Shown piece by piece: positions 38,236 to 51,841 of a stretch of DNA of 64,000 nucleotides. Both the position numbers and the translations under genes were made by a program. Origin of the DNA: Phallusia mammillata (Eukaryota; Chordata; Ascidiacea; Phlebobranchia; Ascidiidae). The notes below the pieces were generated by a model. The model did no database searches, was not told where the DNA came from, and was given only the letters and a program-made list of their open reading frames with translations. Location: NCBI GenBank assembly GCA_003260075.1, contig QLIY01000188.1:44547-108546 (forward strand). The letters are read 5' to 3'. Positions within the stretch are counted from its first letter, which is position 1. Every line of letters starts with the position of its first letter.

Positions 38236-41200
38236 TCAATGTTGAACAAACCTTCGTTGAGCAGCTTTCTTATTGTGCTCCTTCAAGTTTCTCATCCAAT
38301 CATCATTCTTTGGAGGTGGGCGTCGACTGGGCGGGGCTTTTCCCTTCTGCATTAGCTTGGATGGAAACATCTGATTTCGTTGTGGCTGAAAAATCAACAA
38401 GTAATGTAAGTGCAAAAGCATCAAGCCAAGAAATGGCAGGTATGGTGCAGACAGTGCACACTGTTTTGGCCTATAAGCTGTTCTGTTGGGTTTATGAGCC
38501 ATGTTAAATTCAGTTTAGTTTAAACCAGTGTTTCCAAACCTGGAGTTCCTTGGGGGCCCAAGATATGATTTCAGGGTGTCGATGGAGGCAAATTTTGTTA
38601 TCATTAACCCCCCCCCCCTCAAGCCAAGAAATGGCAGGTATGGTGCAGACAGTGCACACTGTTTTGACCTATAAGCTGTTCTGTTGGATTTATGAGCCAT
38701 GTTAAATTCAGTTTAGTTTACACCAGTGTTTCCAAACCTGGAGTCCCTTGGAAGCCCAAGACATGATTTCAGGGTGTCCATGGAGGCAAATTTTGTTATC
38801 ATTAATCAACAGTTTTATGTTTACCTACCGTTTCATTTCCCCCTTTGTGTCATCATAATACACATGGACAATAGACATTGGGGCAAGCTTTGTGTTACAC
38901 CAGAAAATTTACCGCTTCGTAGCATTGACTGCTACAGTTCAGAAACTTAATTGGGATTAAAGGACTGTGGATTTAAATCCTCCAAAAGCATAATAACGCT
39001 TAATTAAAAAAAACGGGAAGCATAGAAAGACTTGGAGGTCCGCAGATTTAAAAATATATATGAGGGGTTTGTGACTGCAACATGGTCGGGAACCACTGAT
39101 TTGGACTCAGGGGTCTAGATAGGACTGTTGATGTCTTTAACCCTAATATTTAAAGTGGATTAACAAAGTTGAAACTTACTTGTTCAAAGTCGCTGTTATA
39201 AGAAGTTGCCCGTTTCACATCCCTCTCATATTCGTCCATGTCAAACTCTTTCCTACAACAAAACATGACATGTAAAATCCCTGCACACAGGGTTGTATGA
39301 TTAGCACAAAATGTAACCCTAAGACTTTAAACCATAACTTGGTAAGATTTTGCCCCCCCCCCATGTCAAACTCTTTCCTACAACAAAACATGACATGTAA
39401 AATCCCTGCATACAGAGTTGTATGATTAGCACAAAATGTAACCCTAAAATTTTAAACCATAACTTGGTAAGATTTTTTGCAATCACATTCTCAAACTGAT
39501 TTGGTGAGACATGGCGTTTTAGCCTGTTATTCTCAACAAACTGGAGTGCCATTACATGGCTACACTATCCAATACAGCCCATCTCTTGTCCCCAGCTGCA
39601 CTAATGAGACCTTATAGGTCTGAAACAGTGTGCACTGTCTACAGCTTACTTACGCCCCCCCCCCACATGGCTACACTATCCAATACAGCCCATCTCTTGT
39701 CCCCAGCTGCACCAATGAGACCTTATAGGTCTGAAACAGTGTGCACTATCTACAGCTTACTTATCGTTTATTGGCTTGATGCTTTTGAAAGCACTTTCTT
39801 AGTTTGATTAAAATCTATTGTCAAAACACAAACTGTCAATTTTAGTTGAAGAAAGAACAAGAATAATTCGGACATAATGCCTCTTAAATAACACATGAAA
39901 CCAAGTCACTGCAACTTAATGATAAACTTTACGATTTTTATTTCCTAATAATATTTCCGCAACACTTTTATATGAATCCCTACTTTGCCTGCCATCGTGG
40001 ATCATTCACCCAAGCCCTTCTCTGAACCGAAGGATCGCCGTGGTGGGTTCGCCTCTTCCGATATTGTTCCACCCATTCCGGTTCATCGCTTCCACCTCGG
40101 TGATGATGCGAACGATTGTATGGAGGTTCATCACGTCCGTGACGATAAGGGCTGACTGGCTGATTGTACCTGAAAGTTGGAAAGGTCGTTACTTAAGACT
40201 TGGGTCAATAACAGAATTCTATGGTTATAAACGATGCCTTGATAAAAAACATTCTCTGGTATAAACAAAACACAAATACTAGCAATAAAAAACTCGGTTA
40301 ATCAAACAAAAGAGTTTGAGTGTCACCAGTTTCAATACAATAATGTGAACCATAACAAAGCAACTGACAAAATATATTACATTACAAAACTAATCAGCAA
40401 AAAAAAAATACTGTACTGCTGTAAATGATAATAAACAAAAACAAGCACAAGTTCTTTTTGTCATCTTTTGATACAGCACAAAGCAAACACATTCACACAA
40501 ACCTCTCAGATTTTCTCGCCCTTTGATCACGATCTAAATCTCTCTCCCGTGAATGTTCCCTTCTCCTTCGTGAAGGACTTATGTTTCTTTCATGTGAAGG
40601 TGATCTGCCTCTTCTATCAGGACTTAATCTCCTTTCACGTGATCGTGATCTGCCTCTTCGCCTATCTGGACTCTCCAATCTTTCACGAGATCGTGATCTA
40701 CCACGATTTCGACCGGGACTTAAATCACGATCACGGGATCGTGATCTTGCACGTGATCGACCTCTGTCTCTTGTGCTTCTATGAAAATAAATGAAAACAA
40801 TTTTGTTTGGGCCGTTTTTATGTGAAGCTTTTGTTACTTTACAAAAACTTTGTGTTTCAAGATATGCCATATCCTGATAAAGGCGCCTTATAAGGGACAG
40901 CAAAATGTTAATTTATGATAAGCAGAAAGAGCAATATTCAGTTATACATTATGCCTGGTAGCAACAACTTTTTATAGGATCTTTTGTTGATGCATGAAAA
41001 ATTAAACATGTACCAAACTGTTTGTGGCTTCCCACTTTGTTTTACCACATTGTCTCCTCATAAACCTGTTCATAAGGCAACTGGATAAACAAAATTCGGT
41101 TGAACAAGATATAGATAACCAAGAACTCCACAAAATTTTTTTACCCACCTTCCTCTGTGATCGGAACTACTATCGCTATTGCGCCTCCCAGTGATCGTCG

Positions 41201-44200
41201 ACGAAGATTTTACCGAAGTTCGATTGCTCCTCTCATCCGGTGAATGTCTGCCAGAAAACAAAAGTTTTTTTACGAGGGCAAAAAGACTGTGATGGTGTGT
41301 TTGTGCAAAAAAATCTTTTTGGTAATTTTGGTTTTTGGATGCATTTTAAATTACCTATACTGTATTTTTATTTCAACTGTAACAAAACAAGTTATTTTTT
41401 AGGGCTGAAAATTGCCTGATAAAATTTCTTTGATTTTTAAAACTAAGTTATTTTATCATTAAATCAGATTTTCAACCAAAAAACAAACAGTTAAAGAGCT
41501 ATATAGTGATTAAATTGGATTGCAGATATTTCAACAGTTGCAAATGTCATCATCAATACAAGGTGTTAAATGGGCTTTACACACATACATAAGGAGAAAA
41601 CATTTATATTTCTATTACAACACAACACATCCAACCTGTCGTGTTTTGGTTTGCTTCGGTTGTAGATATCTTTGTTTTCATCATAACTTGACTTCGGAGG
41701 CTGGTTCTTAATTATCTTGCTCGCATTTTTATCTGCTACAGTTTCAGGTTTTCTGGTTGGAGATTTCACTGGTGAAGTATTTCTCTTTGGTTGAAAACCT
41801 GAAATTGCTTTCAATGCTTGGTCTTGCTTCTTTGCAGCTTTCAGAAGAGCGCTGTCTCGTGCTGATTTAAACTGGCCAAGGAGGTCTACAAAATAAACAA
41901 ATAAAACAATATTAAAAAATGGGCTTGTGGTTTAAAATATTAACAGCAGTAATGTGTTTAATTTTGAACTAAAGAAAAACTCGGTTAATCCGAACAAATT
42001 TTTTGGTCCAAATGGGTCCAGATTCACCTAGGTTTACTGTAATATATAACAAAGTATTGCTCATCCAGCAGTTTTATTATAAATAATCGACGTTTCGACG
42101 TCCCATACAAGATGTCTTCATCAGAATAATGGCATATCTTGCAGGGCAAAATTCTTATATAGCGACAAAGTGCAAAACACACACAAAAAATAGTGATAAG
42201 AAGATCGCGCGGCTGCAAACTCGCACCACGCAATGATAACACAACTCAGTGCTGTAGCCTATTTCATTTACTGTAATATGTTGGTAAAACATCTTATGAC
42301 CACTTGTAATCAAGTGACAATATAGTCAGTTTAAAACCAATAAAATGTAACAAAAATACTAAACAGTGGTGAAAACTTTGACAAGTCTGAAGTCGTCCAC
42401 CGTTTTATTAGACATATATATTTCGTCTAAGTAATAGGCATCGTCAGTATCTAAAAACAAAACAGCGCTAAAAAATGGTACATACCATTACTTAGGCGAA
42501 ATATATATGTCTAATAAAACGGTGGACGACTTCAGACTTGTCAAAGTTTTCGGTATGTAATTATACGCGACTGTTGTCTCCATCTGTCGTACTGAGTCTC
42601 TGGTGACTCGTGATTGATAATATACTAAACAGTGGTATTTGACAAAAATATATTAAACAATGGGCTTGTAGTTTGATTTATTACCAGAAGTTGATCTTGG
42701 TAAGTTTAAAAACATTATTATCACCACTTGGAATCAAGTGACAAAGTAGTTAGTTTTAAATCAATAAAATGTAACAAAAACACGAAATGCCAGCTGTTTG
42801 CCAAATTACCATTGCACATAGATTGTGACGTATTCTGTGTATTTGCAAAATGAATTTCAAACTGTAGAATATGATCCAATTAACTGGGACTTTTGGTTAA
42901 AAAGCAAGAGAAAGTTTGGCAAACTGGAGATCAACAATAACCAGAATCTATTAGCTGACACGGTGACCACAGAGTCTTTCGCTACCCTGACATTTCTCTT
43001 TTTCAATTTTTTTGTTTTTGTTGTTCAAATACTTCGTGCGAAATAAACTTACTTACTTACTATTATGCAATAGGTGTTAAAAAGAGATGTCATACTTATA
43101 TAACTCTGTCTACCAGCTGTAACAGTTTCATACAATTTCAACAAACAATTCATGCAAAAAGCAAGTGGACAAGCTAAAAAGATTTATAAACAAAATCGAA
43201 CACAACATTTAACTTCATTGTAGGAGAGCCACAAAAATGGCAACATTTCATACACCGAGGAACATAATTTATCTGTTCATGGCAAATAAATACCATACAT
43301 GCAGGTATAAAAATAATATATGGACATGTGATATGTAAATGTTACGAAACGGCTGAAAACATGCATGCAATAAAGCTTACAGCAAACACATGCACCCCCC
43401 CCCCGAACATAATTTATCTGTTCATGGCAAATAAATACCATACATGCAGGTACAAAAATAATATAAGGGCATGTGATATTTAAATGTTACGAAACGGCTG
43501 AAAACATGCATGCAATAAAGTTTACAGAAAACACATGCGCAAGACAGCTTAGGTAATTCATGCAAAACAACTATAAGTGCATTTCCAACCTGATCCTAGA
43601 TGACTTTTAGGTTTCGTTGTATTTCCAAATCCTTATCACAAAAAAATAAGTTTTGTTAGAGCAGGAAGTGTTAGGAGATAATAAAAAAATGGCGACTGAC
43701 TTACATCATGTTTATTGCATTGCCGAGATTAACCAAGTTTTTTTTTAATGGGGTGCCCCCCCCCCGTTTCGTTGTATTTCCAAATCCTTATCACAAAAAA
43801 ATAAGTTTTGTTAAAGCAGGAAGGGTTAAAAGATTAAAAAAAATGTCAACTAACTCAGTTGTTGTTTATTGCATTGTGCGGTTTAACCAAGTTTTTTTTT
43901 TAATTTGGTCAGTTATTTAATCATTCATTTTTTGTAGCAAGTACTTCTAGCATGCAAACCTTCATGCTTTCCATTAGGCCGAGCCAGAACCCGAGTACTC
44001 GGTACAGAGCATCGCTGTTTTTAATGCTCGGTGCTCGGCCGAGCAGTTGCATAGACTGACCCGAGCGTTAAATTTGCATATTTATGCCCTGCTAACATAT
44101 ATAACCAGTGTTNGGATTTTTTGTGATGTCATAATGCACCAAGCATCTCACTTTAATGCTCGGTGCTCGACCAAACAAAACATTTGCAGTTATGGCACAT

Positions 44201-47200
44201 CCCTACTTTCTGTACAACACTGATTATGTGATTTGATAAATTAAATTACAAACTCGGAAAAAGGCACCAGAATTTGGGTGTAGACTCACTACAATGTTGC
44301 AAAATTTTAAATTATCATGAAAACACCCAAAAGATTACAAGTGTCAAATCTTAATACCCAACCAAAATAATTGCAACAAAATCAATCAACCTTCTTGACA
44401 GCCAACTTTTGATTTGTTTCAAAAGTGTTTCAAGACAAAATTAAATAAGTAAAAACTACAACGTGCGAGAGATTATTTTTTGATCATGAGGTAATTTGTT
44501 GCAAAATTAATGTGAACAAATGTTGAACAGACAAATTGTGGAAACAAACTACGGACCAAGTTGGAAAATCTACCACAACATTCATACCAAAGGTAACACA
44601 AAAAAGTCTTACAACACAAAAGCAAAACATTTAAAAAACTTCAAATAGCCTTGTGAGGGTTTTTCAACAAATTACTGACAGTGGCATGTGATTGATGTGA
44701 GCTTAGATTTCCAACAGACAAACCCTATCCCCCCCCCCGTGGAAACAAACTACGGACCAAGTTGGAAAATCTACCACAACATTCATCCAGAAGATAACAC
44801 AAAGTCACAAACAGTCTAAAACACAAAAGTATACAAACGAAAAAAAACTTTAAAGAGCCTTGAGAGTTTTTTTAACAAATTACTGACAGTGACAAGTGAT
44901 TGATGTGAGCTTAGATTTCCAACAGACAAACCCCATGTGACATCTGTCTACCCCCCCCCCAAATACGTTTTGCGTAGAGTGCGGATTGACGTAAATTTAC
45001 CTCAAAAGCTTTTGATCAAAAATGCGGCTGTCCGTTAATGTACGTCGAGACCCCCCCCCCCTGATTTAAAACCTGCAATGAAATATTTACCTGCTGTTGT
45101 TTGAGGGTGTGCAGATTTTATTGACGACTTGGTTTTCTAAAAAAAGAAAAATCTAGAGTTTGCATAACATATTGATCATTAAGTTCAGCATGTTAAAAAC
45201 AGCGTAATACATAATTTTAGAGATACTACTCCCAGAAAACTAAAGTGCCGTTAGACTAGCGTTTCTCAAACTGTGCCCCCCCCCCCTAAGTTTTGTCAAA
45301 AAGCTTATAATTTGGATGAATGTGGAGCCATAACAGTCTTGGCATGCTTGTGTACGAAGCACAGAAAACAAACCTCTAACAGAATTGTTTTGCCATCATG
45401 TCTGTTCCCCCCCCCCATTAAACTTGATTATGTGAACGGAGTCTTGCTTCATAACAATGTAACACTTTTCTGGGCTTATAATTTGGGCGAATGTGGAGCC
45501 ATAACAGGCATGCTTGTGTACGAATCACAGAAAACAAACCTATAACAGAATTGTTTTGCCATCATGCCTGTGTTGTGTCAAGACCAGCATTAACCTATTC
45601 CTGCTTAAACTCACCAGTATAAGTCGGCGGTCGTTTCTTTTCCCCGTTTGCCGGCTCCTGTAGGTCTGGGAGTGGATGAGCTGTAGGTTTCTTCACCGTT
45701 TCCGGGCTCGGAACTTTGAAAATTAGTTTACTCCCTTGTCTGTCTTCCTTCCTGAGTCTTGGTTCGCCACCTAGTGGTAAATATGTAAAATTGACGCGGT
45801 TTCACCAATGGTATTATGATTTAAAACCTGCAATGAAATATTTACCTGCTGTTGTTTGAGGGTGCGCAGATTTTACTGACGACTTGGTTTTCTAAAAAAA
45901 GAAAAATCTAGAGTTTGCACAACATATTGATCATTAAGTTCAGCATGAAAACAGCGTAATACATAATTTCCGAGTATACAACTACTCCCAGAAAACTAGA
46001 GTGCCGTTAGACTAGCGGTTCTCAAACTGTGGTACAGGGACCACTAGTGGTACGTCAGGGCTTTTCAAGTGGAAAGGGAGTAGCTTTCTGACCCCCCCCC
46101 CAATTAGCGAGTGTAGTCAAGAAGAACTCTTGGTCTGCCCATTCAAACAAGACTTAGGTGGTACACAGCAATAGAAAAAGTCGTCAGGTGTTGCACAATC
46201 AGTATAAGTTTGAGAACCGCTTGGTTAGACGTATACACCAGCTACAGTGGATTATGTCTTGTCACCAGCTACACCTATGAGACCTTATAGGTTGAAACCA
46301 CATGCACTGTCTGCAGCTTACAACTACACTATTGTTGAACTTTAGATGTAGAAATTTTGTCTTTGATTAGTACAACCCCCCCCCCTGTGTTTTGCAGAAC
46401 CAATGTCTAGGACGTTATTTTAGGAATTGCTAACATGTTGGTTTTATAAATTAGCTAGTGTAGTCAACAAGAACTCTTGGTCTGCCCATTCGAACAAGGT
46501 TTTTAGGTGGTACACAGCGATAGAAAAAGTCGTCAGGTGGTACGCAATCGGTATAAGTTTGAGAACCGCTGGGTTAGACGTATACACCAGCTACAGTGAA
46601 TTATGTCTTGTCACCAGCTACACCTTATAGGTTGAAACCATATGCACTGTCTGCAGCTTACAACTACACGATTGTTGAACTTTAAATGTAGAAATTTTGT
46701 CTTTGATTTGTACAAGTATATTGTTCAGCTGTAACACAGAATGTGCATTGTTTCAAACTTGGCATGAAAATTGCCTCTGGCTGTTTATAATGAACTCACA
46801 GTCGTAAATACTAAGCATAAGAGGAGGCAGACTTGAGAGTTATTTTCGAACATTTCACTATTTTGATGTTTACCGTTTGAGGTTTTTCTGGTGAACCTTG
46901 TTGGACTGTGATCGGTGAACCACGAACTTTCCGGAGGTCATTTGGGGTCACCTCTATCGCAAAGTCATCGTTTGGTGTTGTATCTAAAATTTAAATAAAA
47001 CATCATTTAATTTAAATATTACTTGTCAGGTGAAAGGTTGTACATTAACATCTGAAACTTGGTTGCCAAATTTTATATCACATACTTCGATGATTGCTGA
47101 ATGTCTACTTTTCCAACATTACAAGCTTAATGATTTCTTATTGTACAGCAAACGAGTAAGTTTGGAGCTATTGAGTTAAACAAACCAATTGACACAACTT

Positions 47201-50200
47201 CATGATTACACCTACCAGCTGTAAATGTTTCACCCCAATAAAACTGGATACATTTAAGACAACTAAGGCACAAACTTTTATTTATGGTGGAAGGGGATGT
47301 AAAAAAACCTTTGCCCTTTTTCAGAGTGTAGCAGGGGTCTTTAAGTGAGGTCAAAAGTGTGTAGAAAATGGGTATAATATTTTTTGCGATTTTGTAAACA
47401 CATCATCCATTTGAGGTTATTCTCTGTCTACTTCAAATAGCGTTTAACAAAGTCATGTTTTCAGGGATTTTTATCAACATGAGTGTTTTCTCCAGCAGTG
47501 GTATTTAAACTTTTCAAACCAACAAAAACAGAACAATCTTTCTTACCACCCCCCCCCCCATTTCACTATTTTGAAATTTACCGTTTGAGGTTTTTCTGGA
47601 GAACCTTGTTGGACTGTAATCGGTGAACCGCGAACTTTACGGAGGTCATTTGGGGTCACTTCTATCGCAAAGTCATCATTTGGTGTTGTGTCTATAATTC
47701 AAACATACAATTGAAAAGGTGGATAATAAGTGCAGTTGCGTGATAAACTTCGGTTGGCGCAAGCAACAGGTTGCTGTATTTCTACACTTCCTACATTAGT
47801 GGTTGAAACATTTTGGCCAATTGAATCCATTGAAGCTATCTTGTCAAACAAACAGATAGCAGTACATGATTTCTACATGACTTTACTCCAGATGCAGTAA
47901 AAAGAGAACTAAGGCACGGAACTTTTTCAGAATGAAAGATGATAAAAAAACTTTCTTTTAAGAGTGGGAGGTGCAAAGCATCAACTAAATTCAACTTTTT
48001 CCGGCAAAGAATTAATCATTTTCACCTGCAATAAGATTGTTTGAGCTTCCTTGTCGAGTTGGGGGTTTTCTTGTCGACATCCCACCAGATTTGGCCACAC
48101 GAAGGCGTGCTTTTGAATGATCGTGATTCAACTGATTTTGACTTCCGTTATCACTGTCATCCTGATCCCAGTCGNGCGGCCGATCTCTCGTCACCAGCTG
48201 CACTGATGAGACCTTATAGGTCGAAACAGTGTGCACTGTCTGCAGCTTATCATTTATTGGCTCCATGCTTTTACAAAAATCAAGGATCATTTTATATTTC
48301 CTCACACAGCTTTTTTAAGTTTTATAAATAGGACTAAGCGACAAAAATTTGAAAACTTTTTTGAAAATAAATGCATGGGTACGTATGACAGGCATGAATA
48401 AAAAAAGTTAAAGATTACTAATTTAACTGCTTTCATTGACAAAAAAACTACTCTTGCCAAGCTAAAATTGGATTAAGAAAGCTAATTTTAGTAAAAAAAA
48501 TCATGTAAATTACAGCTGCAAACTGAACAGAAACATTTGTATTAAAAAGTTCCATCTTTGCATTAGTTGGCGAAATAACACAGAAACTTAAAATGATTTA
48601 AATATAACAAGCTCCAACACAAAGTAGTGCAACTACATGCAGTAAGGAAATATGGCTAAATGCTAAATCATGCATTAGGGAGAGATTAAGCTAAAGTAAT
48701 TAGTTTAAGCACCATGCAATCATGCAGCAAAGGAATTCCAAATTATAGTAAGTACATTGCTCTGGTCATTTCATTTTATCAGCAATGCATTTGGAAATTG
48801 ACCCTATTTAAACTTTAGCTAATAGTGAACTTATGTCAACTAGTACACATACAATAAAACTCATGTGGGTTTAGTAACTGGTAACGTCAAGTTTGACATT
48901 ATGACAAGTTACCAAAGTGGTTTCATAATAATATTTTAACAAACTATATTTTTAGCATGTTTGGCTGTGTCTTGCAAATAAATTGAAATAGCTTTAGTGT
49001 TTTAGATTAGATTGCTTTTGGCAACAAATAAGACCATATATGGTTTCAGTTTTGTCATGCTAAATTTGTCATAAGCTCTGAAGTGTTTGATAAAATTTGC
49101 AATTGAATTTTTGGCAACACACATGACACTGGTGTGTCGCGGGGCAGCAAATAAAAAACACTGACTTGTCATACCTGGGGTTCTGTTCGTTTAAGGGAGT
49201 TTCTCTTTGGTTTGTTGGGTGGAACTTTAGTGGGAAACTGCAATAAACAATTACGTCTCATTCAACAATTCAAGCTCAAACAAATTGGCATGCAAAATAC
49301 CAAGCCACATATTTACATGCAAAACAACACCAAATAATGCTTCATGCTACATTACATTGAGTACAATCAAAACCAGTCACACTAAACCAGTGGTTCCCAA
49401 CCTTTTTGCAGTCACAGACCCCTTTAAGAAATTTTATAGTTTCGCGGACCCCCAACGTAATTTAGTCATGTTATGTTTTTCATTTCCTGCATTATATGTA
49501 CATTATTATACTTTCGCTTTATAGCGCAGAATTTTAATCAACCTTCACAGTCCTTCAATCTCAATAAAGTTCTGTACTGTAGCAGTCAATGCAACGAAGA
49601 GATAAATTTTCTAGTGTGAAATACTTAAAACAAAGCACAAAGACTTATATTGTTAATGTGTGTTGTGATGTCACAATGGAGGTAACAATCACAAGTTTTC
49701 CTGGTCCAAGGGTTTGATAAACGGTTTGCATTATATACAGGATTGTAAAAACGGTTTGGAAACTTTAAAATATTGCACATTGTTAATGCTACTACAAATG
49801 TTTGCCTCCACAGACCCCCTAAAACCATCTCACGGACCTCCAAGTCCCCCCCCCCGCTTCATGCTACATTACATTGAGTACAATCAAAACCAGTCACACT
49901 AAAACCGTGGTTCCCAACCTTTTTGCGGTCACGGACCCCTTTTAGAAATTTTATATGTCCGCGGAGCCCCAACGCAAATTAGTCTTGTTATGTTTTTTTG
50001 TTTCCTGCATAATACGTTATTATACTTTCGCTTTATAGCGCAGATTTTTAATCACAGTCCTCAATCTCAATAAAGTTATGTACTGTAGCAGTCAAAGCAA
50101 CGAAGAGATAATTTTTCTGGTGTACAATACTTGAAACAAAGCACAAAGAGTTCTATTGTTAATGTGTGTTGTGATGTCACAATGGAGGTAACAATCACAA

Positions 50201-51806
50201 GTTTTCCTGATGCAAGGATTTGATAAACAGTTTGCACTTATTTACAGGATTGTAAAAATGGTTTGGGAACTTAAAATATTGTACTGTTGTAAATGCTACT
50301 ACAAATGTTTGTCTCCACGGACCCCCTTAAACCATCTCACGGACCCCCAAGGGGAACTCCAGGTTGGGAACCACTGCACTAAACTTAGATGCAGTATTTA
50401 ACATGCAAGTTTTCACTTTTTGGACAACAAAATTTTACTTTTAGTTTTTTATTTAATACCTGCTGTTGGCGAACAGGCACATTTGTGTCAAATCTGTCAT
50501 CATTTAATCCATCGCCAGGCTGACGGTCATAACTGAAAATATATTTAGAATATAATTGTAAAATAAACTATATTTATTAAGTAAGATGAACATATTCATA
50601 CTGGGATCAGCAATGAAACGTCGGTGCAGACCAGCAATCATGGCATACATATCGATAAATCATAGTACGCCAGGCCTAGCAAAGGCGTGTACCGAATCAG
50701 TCGGTCTCCCAAGCATTCCCACATACATGGCAAGGCACAGGCTAGAAAAATTTAGCCTGCGGTGGGATTCGAACTCACAACAGGAGTCTTTCCAGAGGAC
50801 TCGCTCTACCAACTGAGCTACACAGGCTCAGTGGAGAATCCGCCGAAAGTCGAATCACAAGTACCGTTGCCTGCCTTGTATGCAGCACATGTCAGCTTCG
50901 TAGTAGGGGATCGCCAGTTCTACCACCCCCCCCCCTGAAGCGTCGATGCAGACCAGTGATCACGGCATTGGGAGACCAGCTGATTCGGGACACGCCTATA
51001 ATGAGCCTGGCGTACTATGGTTTATTATTTATTAAGTAAGTAAAAATTGTCATAACAGACAACAGGAGTCAGGCTGTGCTACAGGATGGTGGCCGATTGA
51101 TATTAACTTACTTAAAACAATATGCTCAACAGGCTAAAATGTAATGTCTGGTTTGTTTTAGTTTTATGCCAAGTTAGATTCTGAACATGAAAAAGCATAA
51201 CATTTTTTTGTCTGTTTTGTCAAAAACAATCTTACCAACAAAATAGAAATTTAGGTTTTTATTTATGTACCCATCTAATTTACTTCTATAATCCTATGTT
51301 CATAAACAAACAATGGTTTCACTGAAAGCATCCTACCCATGTTTCTCTCCAGCTGGAACCTGACGTTGCTGTGCATCCCTACGTCCGATCTGCTGATTAG
51401 ATCCCCACTTCTTTGGAGGAGAAGCTTGCTGAGGAGGTGGAGTTGGAGCATCCACGTCAATCCCTTCCGAACTGTCGTCATCTTCATCATCGGGATCAAA
51501 CGGGTGACGAGGAACGTTCGTCAACATCCGATTGTTATCTCTTCCGGGAGGAGGTTGCCGGGTTTGGTACTGGGTCCGATTTTCTTGGTTGTACGATGTG
51601 TTAGGATTCCTCTTGTACGAGTTTGGAGGAGTTGGCTCAACTGGAGGCGGAGGTTCCGGCCATTCTGACTCACTTTGTTTTGTGTTCGGCCTCGAAGTTG
51701 GCCTTTCTGGAATCTTTTGAGTCGTAGACCCCCCCCCCGGCCATTCTGACTCACTTTGTTTTGTGTTCGGCCTCGAAGTTGGCCTTGCTGGAATCTTTTG
51801 AGTCGT

Positions 51807-51841
<35 letters not shown>

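Noticed and set aside
45091..45136. A second real 46-base exon in the disordered-protein gene
   Set aside because: Near-identical to 45846-45891 within a C-run-bounded duplication and out of order relative to exon 45615-45770.
50762..50826. Possible tRNA gene on the minus strand
   Set aside because: The acceptor and D arms pair well but the anticodon loop has nine bases, the T arm has a mismatch, and similar copies have attached bodies, which fits a tRNA-derived SINE.
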